From positions 46,232-87,925 of the forward strand of contig PKXA01000116.1 in NCBI GenBank assembly GCA_003133325.1: a DNA stretch of 41,694 bases, written 5' to 3'. Both the position numbers and the translations under genes were made by a program. This DNA is from Acidimicrobiaceae bacterium (GTDB taxonomy: Bacteria; Actinomycetota; Acidimicrobiia; Acidimicrobiales; RAAP-2). The notes under the pieces are model-generated. The model had not been told where the DNA came from. It searched no databases and saw nothing but the letters and a program-made list of their open reading frames with translations. Of the stretch, positions 24,302 through 32,535 are shown piece after piece (position 1 is the first letter of the stretch; each line of letters starts with the position of its first letter).

Positions 24302-24808
24302 ATGTTCGTCCTGGGGATAGACCCCGGCCTGTCCCGGTGCGGGTACGGCATCGTGACCCGACGGGGTTCGAAGATGGTGGCGGTGGCCGGTGGGGTCATC
24401 TCCACCGCGCCGACAGTTCCCCTGCACCAACGGTTGCGGGTGCTCTCTGACGAGCTCCGTTCGCTGGTGGCGGAGTACAAACCGACGGCGGTGGTGGTGG
24501 AACGGGTGTTCTTTCAGGTGAACGCCCGCACGGCCATGGCCACCGGGCAGGCGGCCGGGGTGGCATTGGTGGCCGCCGCCGAAGCGGAGTGCGAGGTGGC
24601 ACAGTACACCTCCAATGAGGTCAAACAGGCTCTGGTGGGCTATGGCGGGGCGACCAAGGACCAGGTGCAGCGCATGGTGGCATCCGTGCTGGGGTTGTCG
24701 GAGCCGCCCCGCCCTCCCGACGTGGCGGATGCGCTGGCCCTGGCCGCCTGTTACCTGACCACCCAACCGCTCCGCCGGGCGGTTGCTGCGGCCGGGGGCC
24801 CTGGGTGA
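24302..24808 (+). CDS. ruvC: Holliday junction resolvase RuvC
   Basis: A 168-residue RNase H-fold endonuclease that cuts four-way DNA junctions as a dimer. The four acidic metal ligands are present: Asp7 in GIDPGLSRCGYG, Glu67 in VVVERVFF, Asp140 and Asp143 in PPDVADALALA. The stop overlaps the ruvA GTG by four bases. Confidence 0.96.
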   Translation: MFVLGIDPGLSRCGYGIVTRRGSKMVAVAGGVISTAPTVPLHQRLRVLSDELRSLVAEYKPTAVVVERVFFQVNARTAMATGQAAGVALVAAAEAECEVAQYTSNEVKQALVGYGGATKDQVQRMVASVLGLSEPPRPPDVADALALAACYLTTQPLRRAVAAAGGPG

Positions 24809-25401
24809 TCGGATCACTGAGGGGAACACTCGTCGACCGCCCGGTCCCGGGTGAAGTCATTATCGAAGTTGGGGGTGTCGGATACCGGGCCTCCGTGCCG
24901 TCGTCGATCTTCGGCACCCTCGGGCCCACAGGCTCGGAAGTCTTTCTTCACGTTCACACCCACGTCCGTGAGGACGCCATCGTGTTGTTCGGTTTCGCCC
25001 GTGCCGATGAGCGTCGGTGCTTCGAAGCCCTCCTGGGCGCCCATGGCGTAGGACCCTCTTTGGCCTTGGCCATCCTGTCGTCGTTGTCTCCTGCGTCGTT
25101 GTCGAAGGCCGTCCTCGAAGACGACATCGACACCCTGTGCCTCATTCCCGGGGTGGGAAAGAAGACCGCCGCCCGCCTCTTGCTCGAGTTGAAGGCCCGG
25201 TTGGACCTTCCGACGTGGGGCGCCGACGGCCCGACGACCTCTGGTGGGGAGCGATCGGCACGCGGCGAGGTCCGAGCCGCGCTGGTCGAACTGGGGTACG
25301 GCACCGACGAGATCCGCCAGGCACTCGATGCGGCGCCCGACGATGGATCGGTGGAGACGATGGTGCGCACGGCCCTTCGTGAGTTGGCGAGGTCTCGTTG
25401 A
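24805..25401 (+). CDS. ruvA: Holliday junction branch migration protein RuvA
   Basis: A 198-residue protein that holds the Holliday junction and loads RuvB. Domain I is an OB fold ([13 protein letters not shown], then [15 protein letters not shown]), domain II holds helix-hairpin-helix motifs ([35 protein letters not shown]), and domain III is the small C-terminal RuvB-binding helix bundle ([18 protein letters not shown]). GTG 24805 overlaps the ruvC stop, and the end overlaps the ruvB TTG. Confidence 0.95.
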   Translation: MIGSLRGTLVDRPVPGEVIIEVGGVGYRASVPSSIFGTLGPTGSEVFLHVHTHVREDAIVLFGFARADERRCFEALLGAHGVGPSLALAILSSLSPASLSKAVLEDDIDTLCLIPGVGKKTAARLLLELKARLDLPTWGADGPTTSGGERSARGEVRAALVELGYGTDEIRQALDAAPDDGSVETMVRTALRELARSR

Positions 25402-26519
25402 CACCAGATGCCCGACGCGAGGTGCTCGCCGGCATTCTGGATGGTGACGCCCAGGACGGCGATGCGGTCTCCGTAGAGAAGGGCGGGACTCCGGGCATTC
25501 CCGACGGGTCGGAAATGCGCACCGTGGACCCCACCGCGGCTCCGGCCGAGGAAATGGACGAAGCCCGCCTCCGCCCACACACGTTGGCCGAGTTCGTGGG
25601 TCAGGGTCAACTGACCGAACATCTTCAGATCGTCATCGAAGCCGCCCGGAAACGTGGCCAACCCGTCGACCACCTGCTCTTTGCCGGACCTCCCGGCTTG
25701 GGGAAGACATCACTCTCGGGAATCGTGGCCGCCGAGATGGGAGTCGGACTGCGGATCACGGCTGGGCCGGTATTGGTGCGGGCTGGCGACCTGGCTGCGC
25801 TGTTGACCGATCTGCAAGAGGGTGACGTGTTGTTCATCGACGAGATCCACCGTCTCCCTCGAGCCGTTGAGGAGGTCCTCTATCCGGCGATGGAGGACTT
25901 CAAGCTCGACATCCTCATCGGCAAGGGGCCGACCGCCCGGAGCATTCGGCTCGACCTGCCCAGGTTCACCCTTGTCGGCGCCACCACCCGTACCGGTCTG
26001 GTGACCGGACCGCTGCGTGACCGTTTCGGCTTCGTCGGGCGGCTCGATCTCTACGATGTCGAGGAGCTCCGGTCCATCGTGCTGCGCTCGGCCCGGATTC
26101 TCGGTGTTCCGGTGGACCCCGATGGGGCACGGAAGATCGCCGAACGGTCGAGAGGCACCCCGAGGATAGCCAACCGCCTGTTGCGCCGGGTGCGCGACTT
26201 CGTGGAAGTGCGAGCCGCGGGGGAGATCACCGCGGAGTACGCCACCGCCGGCCTCGAACTGTTCGGGGTGGACGAGTTGGGTCTCGACAAAGTGGACCGG
26301 GCCATCCTCGATGTGTTGTGCCGCCGATTCGCAGGGAGGCCGGTGGGTCTGACCACGTTGGCCCAGTGCATCGGTGAAGAGCCCAACACCATCGAAGATG
26401 CCTACGAGCCCTACCTGTTGCAACAGGGTCTGTTGCAACGCACGGCTCGGGGTCGGATGGCGGCTCCCCGGGCCTGGGCCCACCTGGGTATGACGCCGGT
26501 GGATCCCACCCTGCTCTGA
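25398..26519 (+). CDS. ruvB: Holliday junction branch migration ATPase RuvB
   Basis: The hexameric AAA+ motor that drives branch migration. Walker A is [10 protein letters not shown], Walker B is LFIDEIHRL, sensor 1 is [11 protein letters not shown], and the arginine finger region is [10 protein letters not shown]; a winged helix ends the protein. From TTG 25398 it has 373 residues with an N-terminal extension of about 50 residues. TTG 25398 fits the TTGA overlap with ruvA; ATG 25515 would give 334 residues, closer to the usual length, so the start is uncertain. Confidence 0.95.
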   Translation: MTPDARREVLAGILDGDAQDGDAVSVEKGGTPGIPDGSEMRTVDPTAAPAEEMDEARLRPHTLAEFVGQGQLTEHLQIVIEAARKRGQPVDHLLFAGPPGLGKTSLSGIVAAEMGVGLRITAGPVLVRAGDLAALLTDLQEGDVLFIDEIHRLPRAVEEVLYPAMEDFKLDILIGKGPTARSIRLDLPRFTLVGATTRTGLVTGPLRDRFGFVGRLDLYDVEELRSIVLRSARILGVPVDPDGARKIAERSRGTPRIANRLLRRVRDFVEVRAAGEITAEYATAGLELFGVDELGLDKVDRAILDVLCRRFAGRPVGLTTLAQCIGEEPNTIEDAYEPYLLQQGLLQRTARGRMAAPRAWAHLGMTPVDPTLL

Positions 26520-26564
26520 ACCGTCGAGCCGATCCCCACGGGCGGATGGGGCGGATCCGGGGAG

Positions 26565-26580
26565 TGCCCGGCACCGGGCA
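26565..26580 (+). other. small hairpin between ruvB and queA
   Basis: TGCCCG and CGGGCA pair around a GCAC loop, inside a GC-rich gap of the kind found after ruvB. There is no T tract. It could be a weak terminator or chance. Confidence 0.25.
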
Positions 26581-26607
26581 GGTTCGTGCCGATGGTGGTT
26601 TACGAAA

Positions 26608-26613
26608 TAGCGT
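26608..26613 (+). promoter_or_regulatory. candidate -10 box (TAGCGT) for leaderless queA
   Basis: TAGCGT ends 8 bases before ATG 26622. If real, the in-frame GTG 26586 cannot be the start. Confidence 0.3.
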
Positions 26614-26621
26614 CTGCGACG

Positions 26622-27749
26622 ATGTCCACGATGTGCGCAGACGAGTCGGACGAAGCTGAATCCGCGGACACCTCTGATCTCGTGCCCATGAGTGCCTACG
26701 ACTATGGACTGCCCGAGGCCGCCATTGCCCAGGAGCCGGTGGAGCCTCGCAGCTCGGCCCGCATGTTGGTGTCAGGGCGTGTGTCGAACTCGGGGATGGT
26801 GGAGCACGCCACCATGGCCGATCTCCCCGCCCTTCTTCGGGCCGGTGACGTGGTGGTGGTGAATAACACCCGGGTTCTGGCCGCTCGGTTGGAACTGGAG
26901 AAGGTCACCGGGGGAGAGGCGGAAGTGCTGCTCCTCGAACCGATTGACCCTGCTCGGTCGACGTGGGAGGCACTGGTTCGGCCAGGCCGCCGGCTCCCTC
27001 CGGGGACGGTGCTCCACGAGGCGAACCAAGGTCAGCCGGTGGTCGAAATCGGCAGTCGCCTGGCCGGCGGGGATGAGGGCCGGCGATCGGTTCGGCTCAT
27101 TGACCCAACGGTGATCGAGAGGTCGGGCTCGATGCCACTTCCGCCGTACATCCATCGACCACTCGCAGATCCCGAGCGTTACCAGACCGTGTACGCAAAC
27201 GACCACGACCCCGGGGAGCGCTCGACTGCCGCGCCGACCGCCGGCCTTCACTTCACGCCCGAACTGCTCCAGGCCTGCCGGGATGCCGGGGCCACCGTGG
27301 TCTCCGTGGACCTGGCTATCGGGCTCGATACGTTCCGTCCGATCACCGCGTCAACCCCCGGGGAGCATGTGATCCACTCCGAGCGCTACTGGGTACCGGC
27401 ATCCACCCTGGCCGCGTGTGCCAGTGCTGAACGGGTGGTGGCGGTGGGCACCACGGCGGTCCGCGCCCTCGAGTCGGCCGCCTCTACCGGACGACTTTCG
27501 GGGCGGACCGACCTGTATATCCATGGCGCGCACACCTTTCGGGTGGTCGATTTGTTGGTGACCAACTTCCACCTGCCCCGCTCGAGCTTGTTGCTGATGG
27601 TCGAGGCGTTCTGTGGATCGGAGTGGCGCGATCTGTACTCCGTTGCCCTGGCCGACGGGTACCGTTTCCTCTCGTTCGGGGACGCAATGGTGTTGGGGCG
27701 AGTCGGGCCCAAGGGAACGCCCGTGGCCTTGGTGGAAGAGGGTCGATGA
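26622..27749 (+). CDS. queA: tRNA preQ1(34) S-adenosylmethionine ribosyltransferase-isomerase
   Basis: The enzyme moves the ribosyl part of SAM onto 7-aminomethyl-7-deazaguanine in tRNA, forming epoxyqueuosine. Family blocks are DYGLPEAAIAQEPVEPR, VVVVNNTRVLAARL, LPPYIHR, ERSTAAPTAGLHFTPELL and FHLPRSSLLLMVEAFCG. From ATG 26622 the protein has 375 residues. Other in-frame starts are GTG 26586 and ATG 26688; the latter lies just before the conserved region. 26622 is chosen for the TAGCGT box 8 bases upstream. The stop overlaps the tgt ATG by four bases. Confidence 0.94.
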   Translation: MSTMCADESDEAESADTSDLVPMSAYDYGLPEAAIAQEPVEPRSSARMLVSGRVSNSGMVEHATMADLPALLRAGDVVVVNNTRVLAARLELEKVTGGEAEVLLLEPIDPARSTWEALVRPGRRLPPGTVLHEANQGQPVVEIGSRLAGGDEGRRSVRLIDPTVIERSGSMPLPPYIHRPLADPERYQTVYANDHDPGERSTAAPTAGLHFTPELLQACRDAGATVVSVDLAIGLDTFRPITASTPGEHVIHSERYWVPASTLAACASAERVVAVGTTAVRALESAASTGRLSGRTDLYIHGAHTFRVVDLLVTNFHLPRSSLLLMVEAFCGSEWRDLYSVALADGYRFLSFGDAMVLGRVGPKGTPVALVEEGR

Positions 27750-28861
27750 CGCCCATCCGGATGGAGGTGTTCACCACCGACGGATTGGCTCGCACCGGAG
27801 TGGTGCATACCGCCCGGGGGTCCTATCCGGTACCGACCTTTATGCCCGTGGGTACCCGAGGTGCCGTCAAGGCGCTCGACAGCGCCGACCTCGAGGCACT
27901 CGGGGCCGACGTGGTGCTGGCCAATACCTACCATTTGATGCTGCGGCCCGGAGCTGACGTGGTGGCTGAACTCGGTGGCCTCCATCGGTTCACCGGATGG
28001 AGCGGTCATACCCTGACCGACTCGGGCGGGTATCAGGTGCATTCGCTGGTGCCGTCGGTGGACGACGACGGAGTCAGCTTCACTTCAATCTACGACGGGT
28101 CGCGGGCCCGGCTGACCCCCGAGCTGGCGGTGGAGGTTCAAGGACTGATCGGAGCCGATATCCAGATGGTGCTCGACGTCTGTGCCACCCTCCCGGCTGC
28201 ACCAGACGTACTGCGGCAGGCGGTCGACAGGACGGCAGCATGGGCAAGCCGGGCTCGGGAGCACCATGCCCGCCTCGAAGCCCGGCCCGAGAATCAGGCA
28301 CTGTTCGGCATCGTCCAGGGCGGTACCGATCCCGTGCTTCGGGTCGAGAGCGCCCGGCGCACCGTCGAGCTCGATTTTGATGGGTACGGCATCGGCGGCC
28401 TGTCGGTGGGTGAGCCGAGATCCGAGATGCTGGAGGCGTTGGCGGTCACCGTCCCCGAGCTCCCGGGGGACACGCCTCGCTACCTGATGGGAATCGGGGA
28501 TCCGATCGGGCTGATCGAGGCAATCGGGCTGGGGGTGGACCAATTCGACTGCGTGGCCCCCACCCGCATGGCTCGTCATGGATCGATGCTGACCTCGACC
28601 GGCCGGCTGAACCTGCGGAACGCCGTCCACGCCCGGGATGACGGGCCCCTCGATACAGCGTGTGGCTGTAGTACCTGCTCCCGCTGGTCGCGGGGCTATC
28701 TTCGCCACCTTTTGGCAGTAGGGGAGCCGACCGCGTGGCGCCTGCTGAGCATCCACAACCTGTCCTATGTCGTCAATTTGATGTCTCTGGCCCGCACCTC
28801 GATCAGCCAGGGCCGATTCGCCCAGCTGCGGGCCGAGGTCGCCGAAGTATGGGGACCGTGA
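27746..28861 (+). CDS. tgt: queuine/preQ1 tRNA-guanine transglycosylase
   Basis: A 371-residue TIM-barrel enzyme that replaces guanine-34 in GUN-anticodon tRNAs with preQ1, the step before QueA. The general acid/base Asp is in LTDSGGYQV (most bacteria have GGFQV), the second site is VLDVCATLPA (usually FDEC), GIVQGG and GGLSVGEP are intact, and the nucleophile is in FDCVAPTRMARHG. The zinc site is CGCSTC with a following His in YLRHLL. The small changes around the base pocket are noted but the key residues remain. ATG 27746 overlaps queA. Confidence 0.94.
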   Translation: MTPIRMEVFTTDGLARTGVVHTARGSYPVPTFMPVGTRGAVKALDSADLEALGADVVLANTYHLMLRPGADVVAELGGLHRFTGWSGHTLTDSGGYQVHSLVPSVDDDGVSFTSIYDGSRARLTPELAVEVQGLIGADIQMVLDVCATLPAAPDVLRQAVDRTAAWASRAREHHARLEARPENQALFGIVQGGTDPVLRVESARRTVELDFDGYGIGGLSVGEPRSEMLEALAVTVPELPGDTPRYLMGIGDPIGLIEAIGLGVDQFDCVAPTRMARHGSMLTSTGRLNLRNAVHARDDGPLDTACGCSTCSRWSRGYLRHLLAVGEPTAWRLLSIHNLSYVVNLMSLARTSISQGRFAQLRAEVAEVWGP

Positions 28862-28894
28862 GTGGAGCGGTATCAGGGTGACGACGGCCTGCGC

Positions 28895-28900
28895 TACAGT
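28895..28900 (+). promoter_or_regulatory. candidate -10 box (TACAGT) of the yajC-secDF unit
   Basis: TACAGT lies 9 bases before GTG 28910 and 41 bases before the yajC ATG, in the 80-base gap after tgt. It is the only promoter-like sequence seen in front of the export genes. Confidence 0.35.
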
Positions 28901-28909
28901 CTGACCGCT

Positions 28910-28945
28910 GTGCGCACCAACTCCCTTCTTCTGATCGCTCGATGA
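28910..28945 (+). CDS. possible leader peptide coupled to yajC
   Basis: GTG 28910 opens an 11-codon frame (MRTNSLLLIAR) whose TGA at 28943-28945 overlaps the yajC ATG (ATGA). It starts 9 bases after a TACAGT box, so it could be read from a leaderless message and deliver ribosomes to yajC, which has no Shine-Dalgarno sequence. Such a short frame can easily arise by chance; evidence is position only. Confidence 0.25.
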   Translation: MRTNSLLLIAR

Positions 28946-29478
28946 TGGCCGTCCTCTCGGCTTTGTCCGCGCCCCTGTCCACCCTTGCCGCCACGGCAGC
29001 CAAGAAGCCGAGTGGATCGAGTGCGACGTTGTTGATCCTGATTGTGATCGCCGCTGGGTTCTACTTTCTGATTCTCCGCCCTCAGCGCATGAAGGCAAAG
29101 AACCAGCAACAGCTCGTCAAACAGTTCGAAGTCGGGGACGAGGTCCTCACCGCCGGTGGGATTGTCGGGCACATCATCGATATCGACGGCGACCGGGTCA
29201 CCCTCGAAACGAGCATGGGCGCATCCTTTGTGGTCCTGCGCCAGTATGTCATCCGCAAACTCAGTGTCGACGTTCCCGCTGACGATGAGCACGACGACGA
29301 TGAGCACGACGACAGCGAGCACGATGACAGCGAGCACGACGACGATGAGCACGACGAGCACGACGAGCACGACGCGGATGACCATGAGCACGATGACGAC
29401 CACCAGCACGACGGCGATGAGCACGATGGAACCAAGGATCCCGATCCTGATGACCATGGGCCCAAGACGTCAACCTGA
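28942..29478 (+). CDS. yajC: YajC preprotein translocase subunit with His/Asp-rich tail
   Basis: YajC is a small single-pass partner of the SecDF export complex. Residues 28-46 are the membrane segment, followed by LILRPQRMKAKNQQQ and the small domain FEVGDEVLTAGGIVGHIIDIDGDRVTLE. The protein is 178 residues long, well over the roughly 110 normal for the family, because residues 114-172 form a tail made almost only of Asp, Glu and His, with 13 histidines in mostly EHD units. On the usual topology this tail faces the cytosol. It resembles metal-binding tails and may bind zinc, nickel or similar. Directly followed by secD after six bases. Confidence 0.88.
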   Translation: MMAVLSALSAPLSTLAATAAKKPSGSSATLLILIVIAAGFYFLILRPQRMKAKNQQQLVKQFEVGDEVLTAGGIVGHIIDIDGDRVTLETSMGASFVVLRQYVIRKLSVDVPADDEHDDDEHDDSEHDDSEHDDDEHDEHDEHDADDHEHDDDHQHDGDEHDGTKDPDPDDHGPKTST

Positions 29479-29484
29479 CCGACG

Positions 29485-31002
29485 ATGAAGAACAAGCGCG
29501 CCCTATGGGCCAGTTTGATGAGTCTGGTGCTGATCGCGGTGATAGCGCTCGCGTCCACCGTGGCCGCGGGATGGTCGCCGAAGCTCGGTCTCGATCTCGA
29601 GGGCGGGTTGGCGGTGGTCTATAAGACCCACACACCGGTTACCTCCGATCAGCTCAGCACGGTGGTCACCATTCTCAACAGCCGGGTCAATACCGGAACC
29701 AGTGGAGCCACCGTCAGTAGCCAGGGGAAGAATGAGATCGCTGTCTCCATCCCGGGTGAGAAGAACACCCAGAAGGTCCTGGCCACGCTGGGCAACACCG
29801 CGCAGCTCTTCTTCCGACCGGCACTTTGTTACGCCCCGGCTGAGACCCTGGCGAAGGGCGCGGTGGCAACCACCGGGGCGCTTCCGACCTGCGCGGCCAG
29901 TTCGGCGTTGACGTCGACCAACCTGGCGGTCAAGCCGGATTCGTCCAATGTGAATGGCTATACCAGCAACAACAACATCCCGGTTGATCCTCAGTTCGCC
30001 ACCTATGCATCCACCACCACCGATGACAAGAACGCCACTGTGCTGTTACCGGGGACGTCCTCGTCGCAGGGCACCGGACGGTACGTGCTCGGACCGGCCA
30101 CGCTGACCGGTTCCGCGGTGAAATCGGCATCAGCCCAGTTGGTCAGCAATCAGTGGGCGGTCAGCATCGTGCTCACCGGCCCCGGCTCGACAGCCTGGGA
30201 CGCCTTGTCCCAGCAACAGTTCCACGCCATCATCGGCATTGACCTCGACGGCCAGGTCATCTCCGCTCCCATCACTCAACCGTCACAGACATCGTTCACC
30301 TCGTTCAATGGTCAGGTACAGATCTCGGGCAGCTTTACCCAGGACCAGGCAAAGACCTTGGCCACCGAACTGAACTACGGGTCACTTCCGGTGAAGCTCG
30401 ATCGGATCAACGTGCAGACCGTGTCACCCACCCTGGGCAAGGCCTCGCTGCAAGCCGGTTTGATCTCCGGCCTGGCGGGCCTGGCGCTCGTCATGCTCTA
30501 CATGATGTTCTATTACCGCTTGCTCGGCATGGTGGTCATCTCGGGACTGTTGGTCACCGCCGCCCTGCTCTGGGCGATCATTGCCACCATGGGGCAGGGG
30601 CTCGGTACCACCATCGACCTGGCCGGCATTATCGGTGTCATCGTCTCCGTCGGCATTACCGTCGACTCCTATATCGTCTATTTCGAACGATTAAAGGATG
30701 AGACCCGTTCCGGGAGAACCGTTCGCACCAGTGTGGACAAGGGCTTCAAGAGCGCCTTCCGGACAGTGCTGGCCGCCGACGCGGTGTCGTTGCTGGGCGC
30801 GGCCATCCTTTACCTCGTGTCGATCGGATCGGTGAAGGGGTTCGCCCTCTTCCTCGGCCTGTCGACCATCCTCGACGTCATCGTCACCTACTTCTTCACC
30901 AAGCCGTTCGTCATCCTGTTGGGCCGGAGCCGGGGCGCCACTGAGGCCGGAGGGGTGGGCGTGGCTGCCGGTCTCGGGGTTACGACGGGGGACCGACGGT
31001 GA
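29485..31002 (+). CDS. secD: protein translocase subunit SecD
   Basis: A 505-residue RND-type membrane protein that with SecF uses the proton gradient to pull exported proteins. It has an N-terminal membrane segment (about 7-27), LGLDLEGGLAVVYKT, a large extracellular domain (about 35-310) with a Ser/Thr/Asn-rich middle, then five further membrane segments with GLALVMLYMMFYYRLLG, GVIVSVGITVDSYIVYFERLKDE and the final FFTKPFVILLG. The TGA overlaps the secF GTG by four bases. Confidence 0.95.
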   Translation: MKNKRALWASLMSLVLIAVIALASTVAAGWSPKLGLDLEGGLAVVYKTHTPVTSDQLSTVVTILNSRVNTGTSGATVSSQGKNEIAVSIPGEKNTQKVLATLGNTAQLFFRPALCYAPAETLAKGAVATTGALPTCAASSALTSTNLAVKPDSSNVNGYTSNNNIPVDPQFATYASTTTDDKNATVLLPGTSSSQGTGRYVLGPATLTGSAVKSASAQLVSNQWAVSIVLTGPGSTAWDALSQQQFHAIIGIDLDGQVISAPITQPSQTSFTSFNGQVQISGSFTQDQAKTLATELNYGSLPVKLDRINVQTVSPTLGKASLQAGLISGLAGLALVMLYMMFYYRLLGMVVISGLLVTAALLWAIIATMGQGLGTTIDLAGIIGVIVSVGITVDSYIVYFERLKDETRSGRTVRTSVDKGFKSAFRTVLAADAVSLLGAAILYLVSIGSVKGFALFLGLSTILDVIVTYFFTKPFVILLGRSRGATEAGGVGVAAGLGVTTGDRR

Positions 31003-32495
31003 CTCCCCGCAGCCGCAACGGCGACGAGGGGACAGAGGAAACGGTGTCCGAGGAAGCGGCGGACGCCATCGAGGACGCCGGCCAAGACGACTTGGAGGTC
31101 GCGGCCGAAGAGCTCGCGGAAGCCTTCGATGAGGAGCTCGAGCACGCGGCGGAGAAGAAATCAGGTACCAAAGGGCCCAATGCGTTTGTGCGGCTCTATC
31201 GCGGTGGCACGTCGTTCGACTTCATTGGCAACCGCAAATGGTGGTTCGCCATCTCCGCCTTGGTCATTCTGGCCGGGTTGGTCTCACTCGGCACCCGGGG
31301 TCTCAACGAAGGCATCGACTTCAAGGGTGGCAGTTCGTGGACCGTCACCTCACAATCGCTGACGGTGGCCCAAGCCACCAACGTGGCCAAGGCGGCCGGG
31401 GTCACTCAGCCCACCGTGGTGTCGTTGACCAATCAGGTCACTCATGTGAAGGAGATCGAGGTCCAGGCCGATCTCAACTCACTCACCACCAGCCAACATC
31501 AGGCGACGGTGTTCAAGGTCCAGGATGCATTGGCCCAGGCGGCCCATCTTCCGTCGGGAAGTGTGTCGGTCGATGACGTGGGGCCGACCTGGGGAGGACA
31601 GGTCACCGACAAGGCGATCGAAGCATTGATCATCTTCTTCATTGCGGTGGCCATCTATATTTCGATCCGCTTCGAGTTCAAGATGGCGGTGGCAGCCATC
31701 GTGGCGGTGATCCACGACCTCCTCGTCACGGTCGGGGTCTATTCGCTCTTCGGGTTTCAGGTGACTCCGGACACGGTGATCGCCGTACTCACCGTCTTGG
31801 GTTATTCCCTCTACGACACGGTGGTGGTATTCGACAGGATCCGGGACAACGCCACGGGTCTGGGCGCCTCCGGTCGAATCTCCTACTCCGACATGGTCAA
31901 CCTGTCGATGAACCAGACCTTGGCCCGTTCGATCAATACCTCGGCGGTGGCGATTGTCCCGGTGCTTTCGGTGTTGGTGGTCGGTTCGGTGTTTCTGGGT
32001 GCGACCTCGCTTCAGGACTTCGGCCTGGCCCTGGTGATCGGTCTCACCAGTGGGGCGTATTCGTCCATCTTCATCGCCTCCCCACTGCTGGCGTTGATGA
32101 AGGAACGCGAACCCCGCTACCGGACGATTCGGCAACGTCTCGAAACCCGTGGCGATCGGATCGGCATTCTGACCCCGGCAGCCGCGGCGGCCATGGCCGG
32201 TGCTGCATCAAGCACGGGTGGAAGAGGTGCAAGTCGAAGCCGACCACAGACTGCCGGTGTGATCCGACCTGGCGGTGGGGCCAAGACCACCCGGGTAGCC
32301 GGTGCGAATCCCCAGTCGCCTGCGAATTCGGCAGGGACGACCAGGGGATCCGGATCGCGCTCCGGATCCGGCACGGCCACTCCATCCGGCGGTGGCACCC
32401 GGCCTGGCTCCGGATCCTCCCGTCCCGGCGGCAATCGACCACCGCCCCGTCCCCGAAAGGGGAAAGGCAAGGGCGGCAACCGGAAACGGCGCTGA
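30999..32495 (+). CDS. secF: protein translocase subunit SecF with long acidic and basic tails
   Basis: The core (about residues 65-375) is a normal SecF: FDFIGNRKWWFAISALVILAG, GIDFKGGSSWTV, and five more membrane segments including YSLYDTVVVFDRIRDN and the SMNQTLARSINTS loop. At 498 residues it is much longer than usual (about 300-400). Residues 1-58 are strongly acidic, rich in Glu, Asp and Ala. From about 385 there is a tail of some 110 residues of Gly, Ser, Arg, Thr and Pro ending in KGKGKGGNRKRR. Both tails would be cytosolic. GTG 30999 overlaps secD. Confidence 0.94.
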   Translation: MTPRSRNGDEGTEETVSEEAADAIEDAGQDDLEVAAEELAEAFDEELEHAAEKKSGTKGPNAFVRLYRGGTSFDFIGNRKWWFAISALVILAGLVSLGTRGLNEGIDFKGGSSWTVTSQSLTVAQATNVAKAAGVTQPTVVSLTNQVTHVKEIEVQADLNSLTTSQHQATVFKVQDALAQAAHLPSGSVSVDDVGPTWGGQVTDKAIEALIIFFIAVAIYISIRFEFKMAVAAIVAVIHDLLVTVGVYSLFGFQVTPDTVIAVLTVLGYSLYDTVVVFDRIRDNATGLGASGRISYSDMVNLSMNQTLARSINTSAVAIVPVLSVLVVGSVFLGATSLQDFGLALVIGLTSGAYSSIFIASPLLALMKEREPRYRTIRQRLETRGDRIGILTPAAAAAMAGAASSTGGRGASRSRPQTAGVIRPGGGAKTTRVAGANPQSPANSAGTTRGSGSRSGSGTATPSGGGTRPGSGSSRPGGNRPPPRPRKGKGKGGNRKRR

Positions 32496-32523
32496 ATCGT
32501 CCTGATCCAGGGGCTACGGCAGG

Positions 32524-32529
32524 TACCGT
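32524..32529 (+). promoter_or_regulatory. candidate -10 box (TACCGT) for leaderless rel
   Basis: TACCGT ends 6 bases before ATG 32536, in a 40-base gap after secF without a Shine-Dalgarno sequence. Confidence 0.4.
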
Positions 32530-32535
32530 GTAGCT

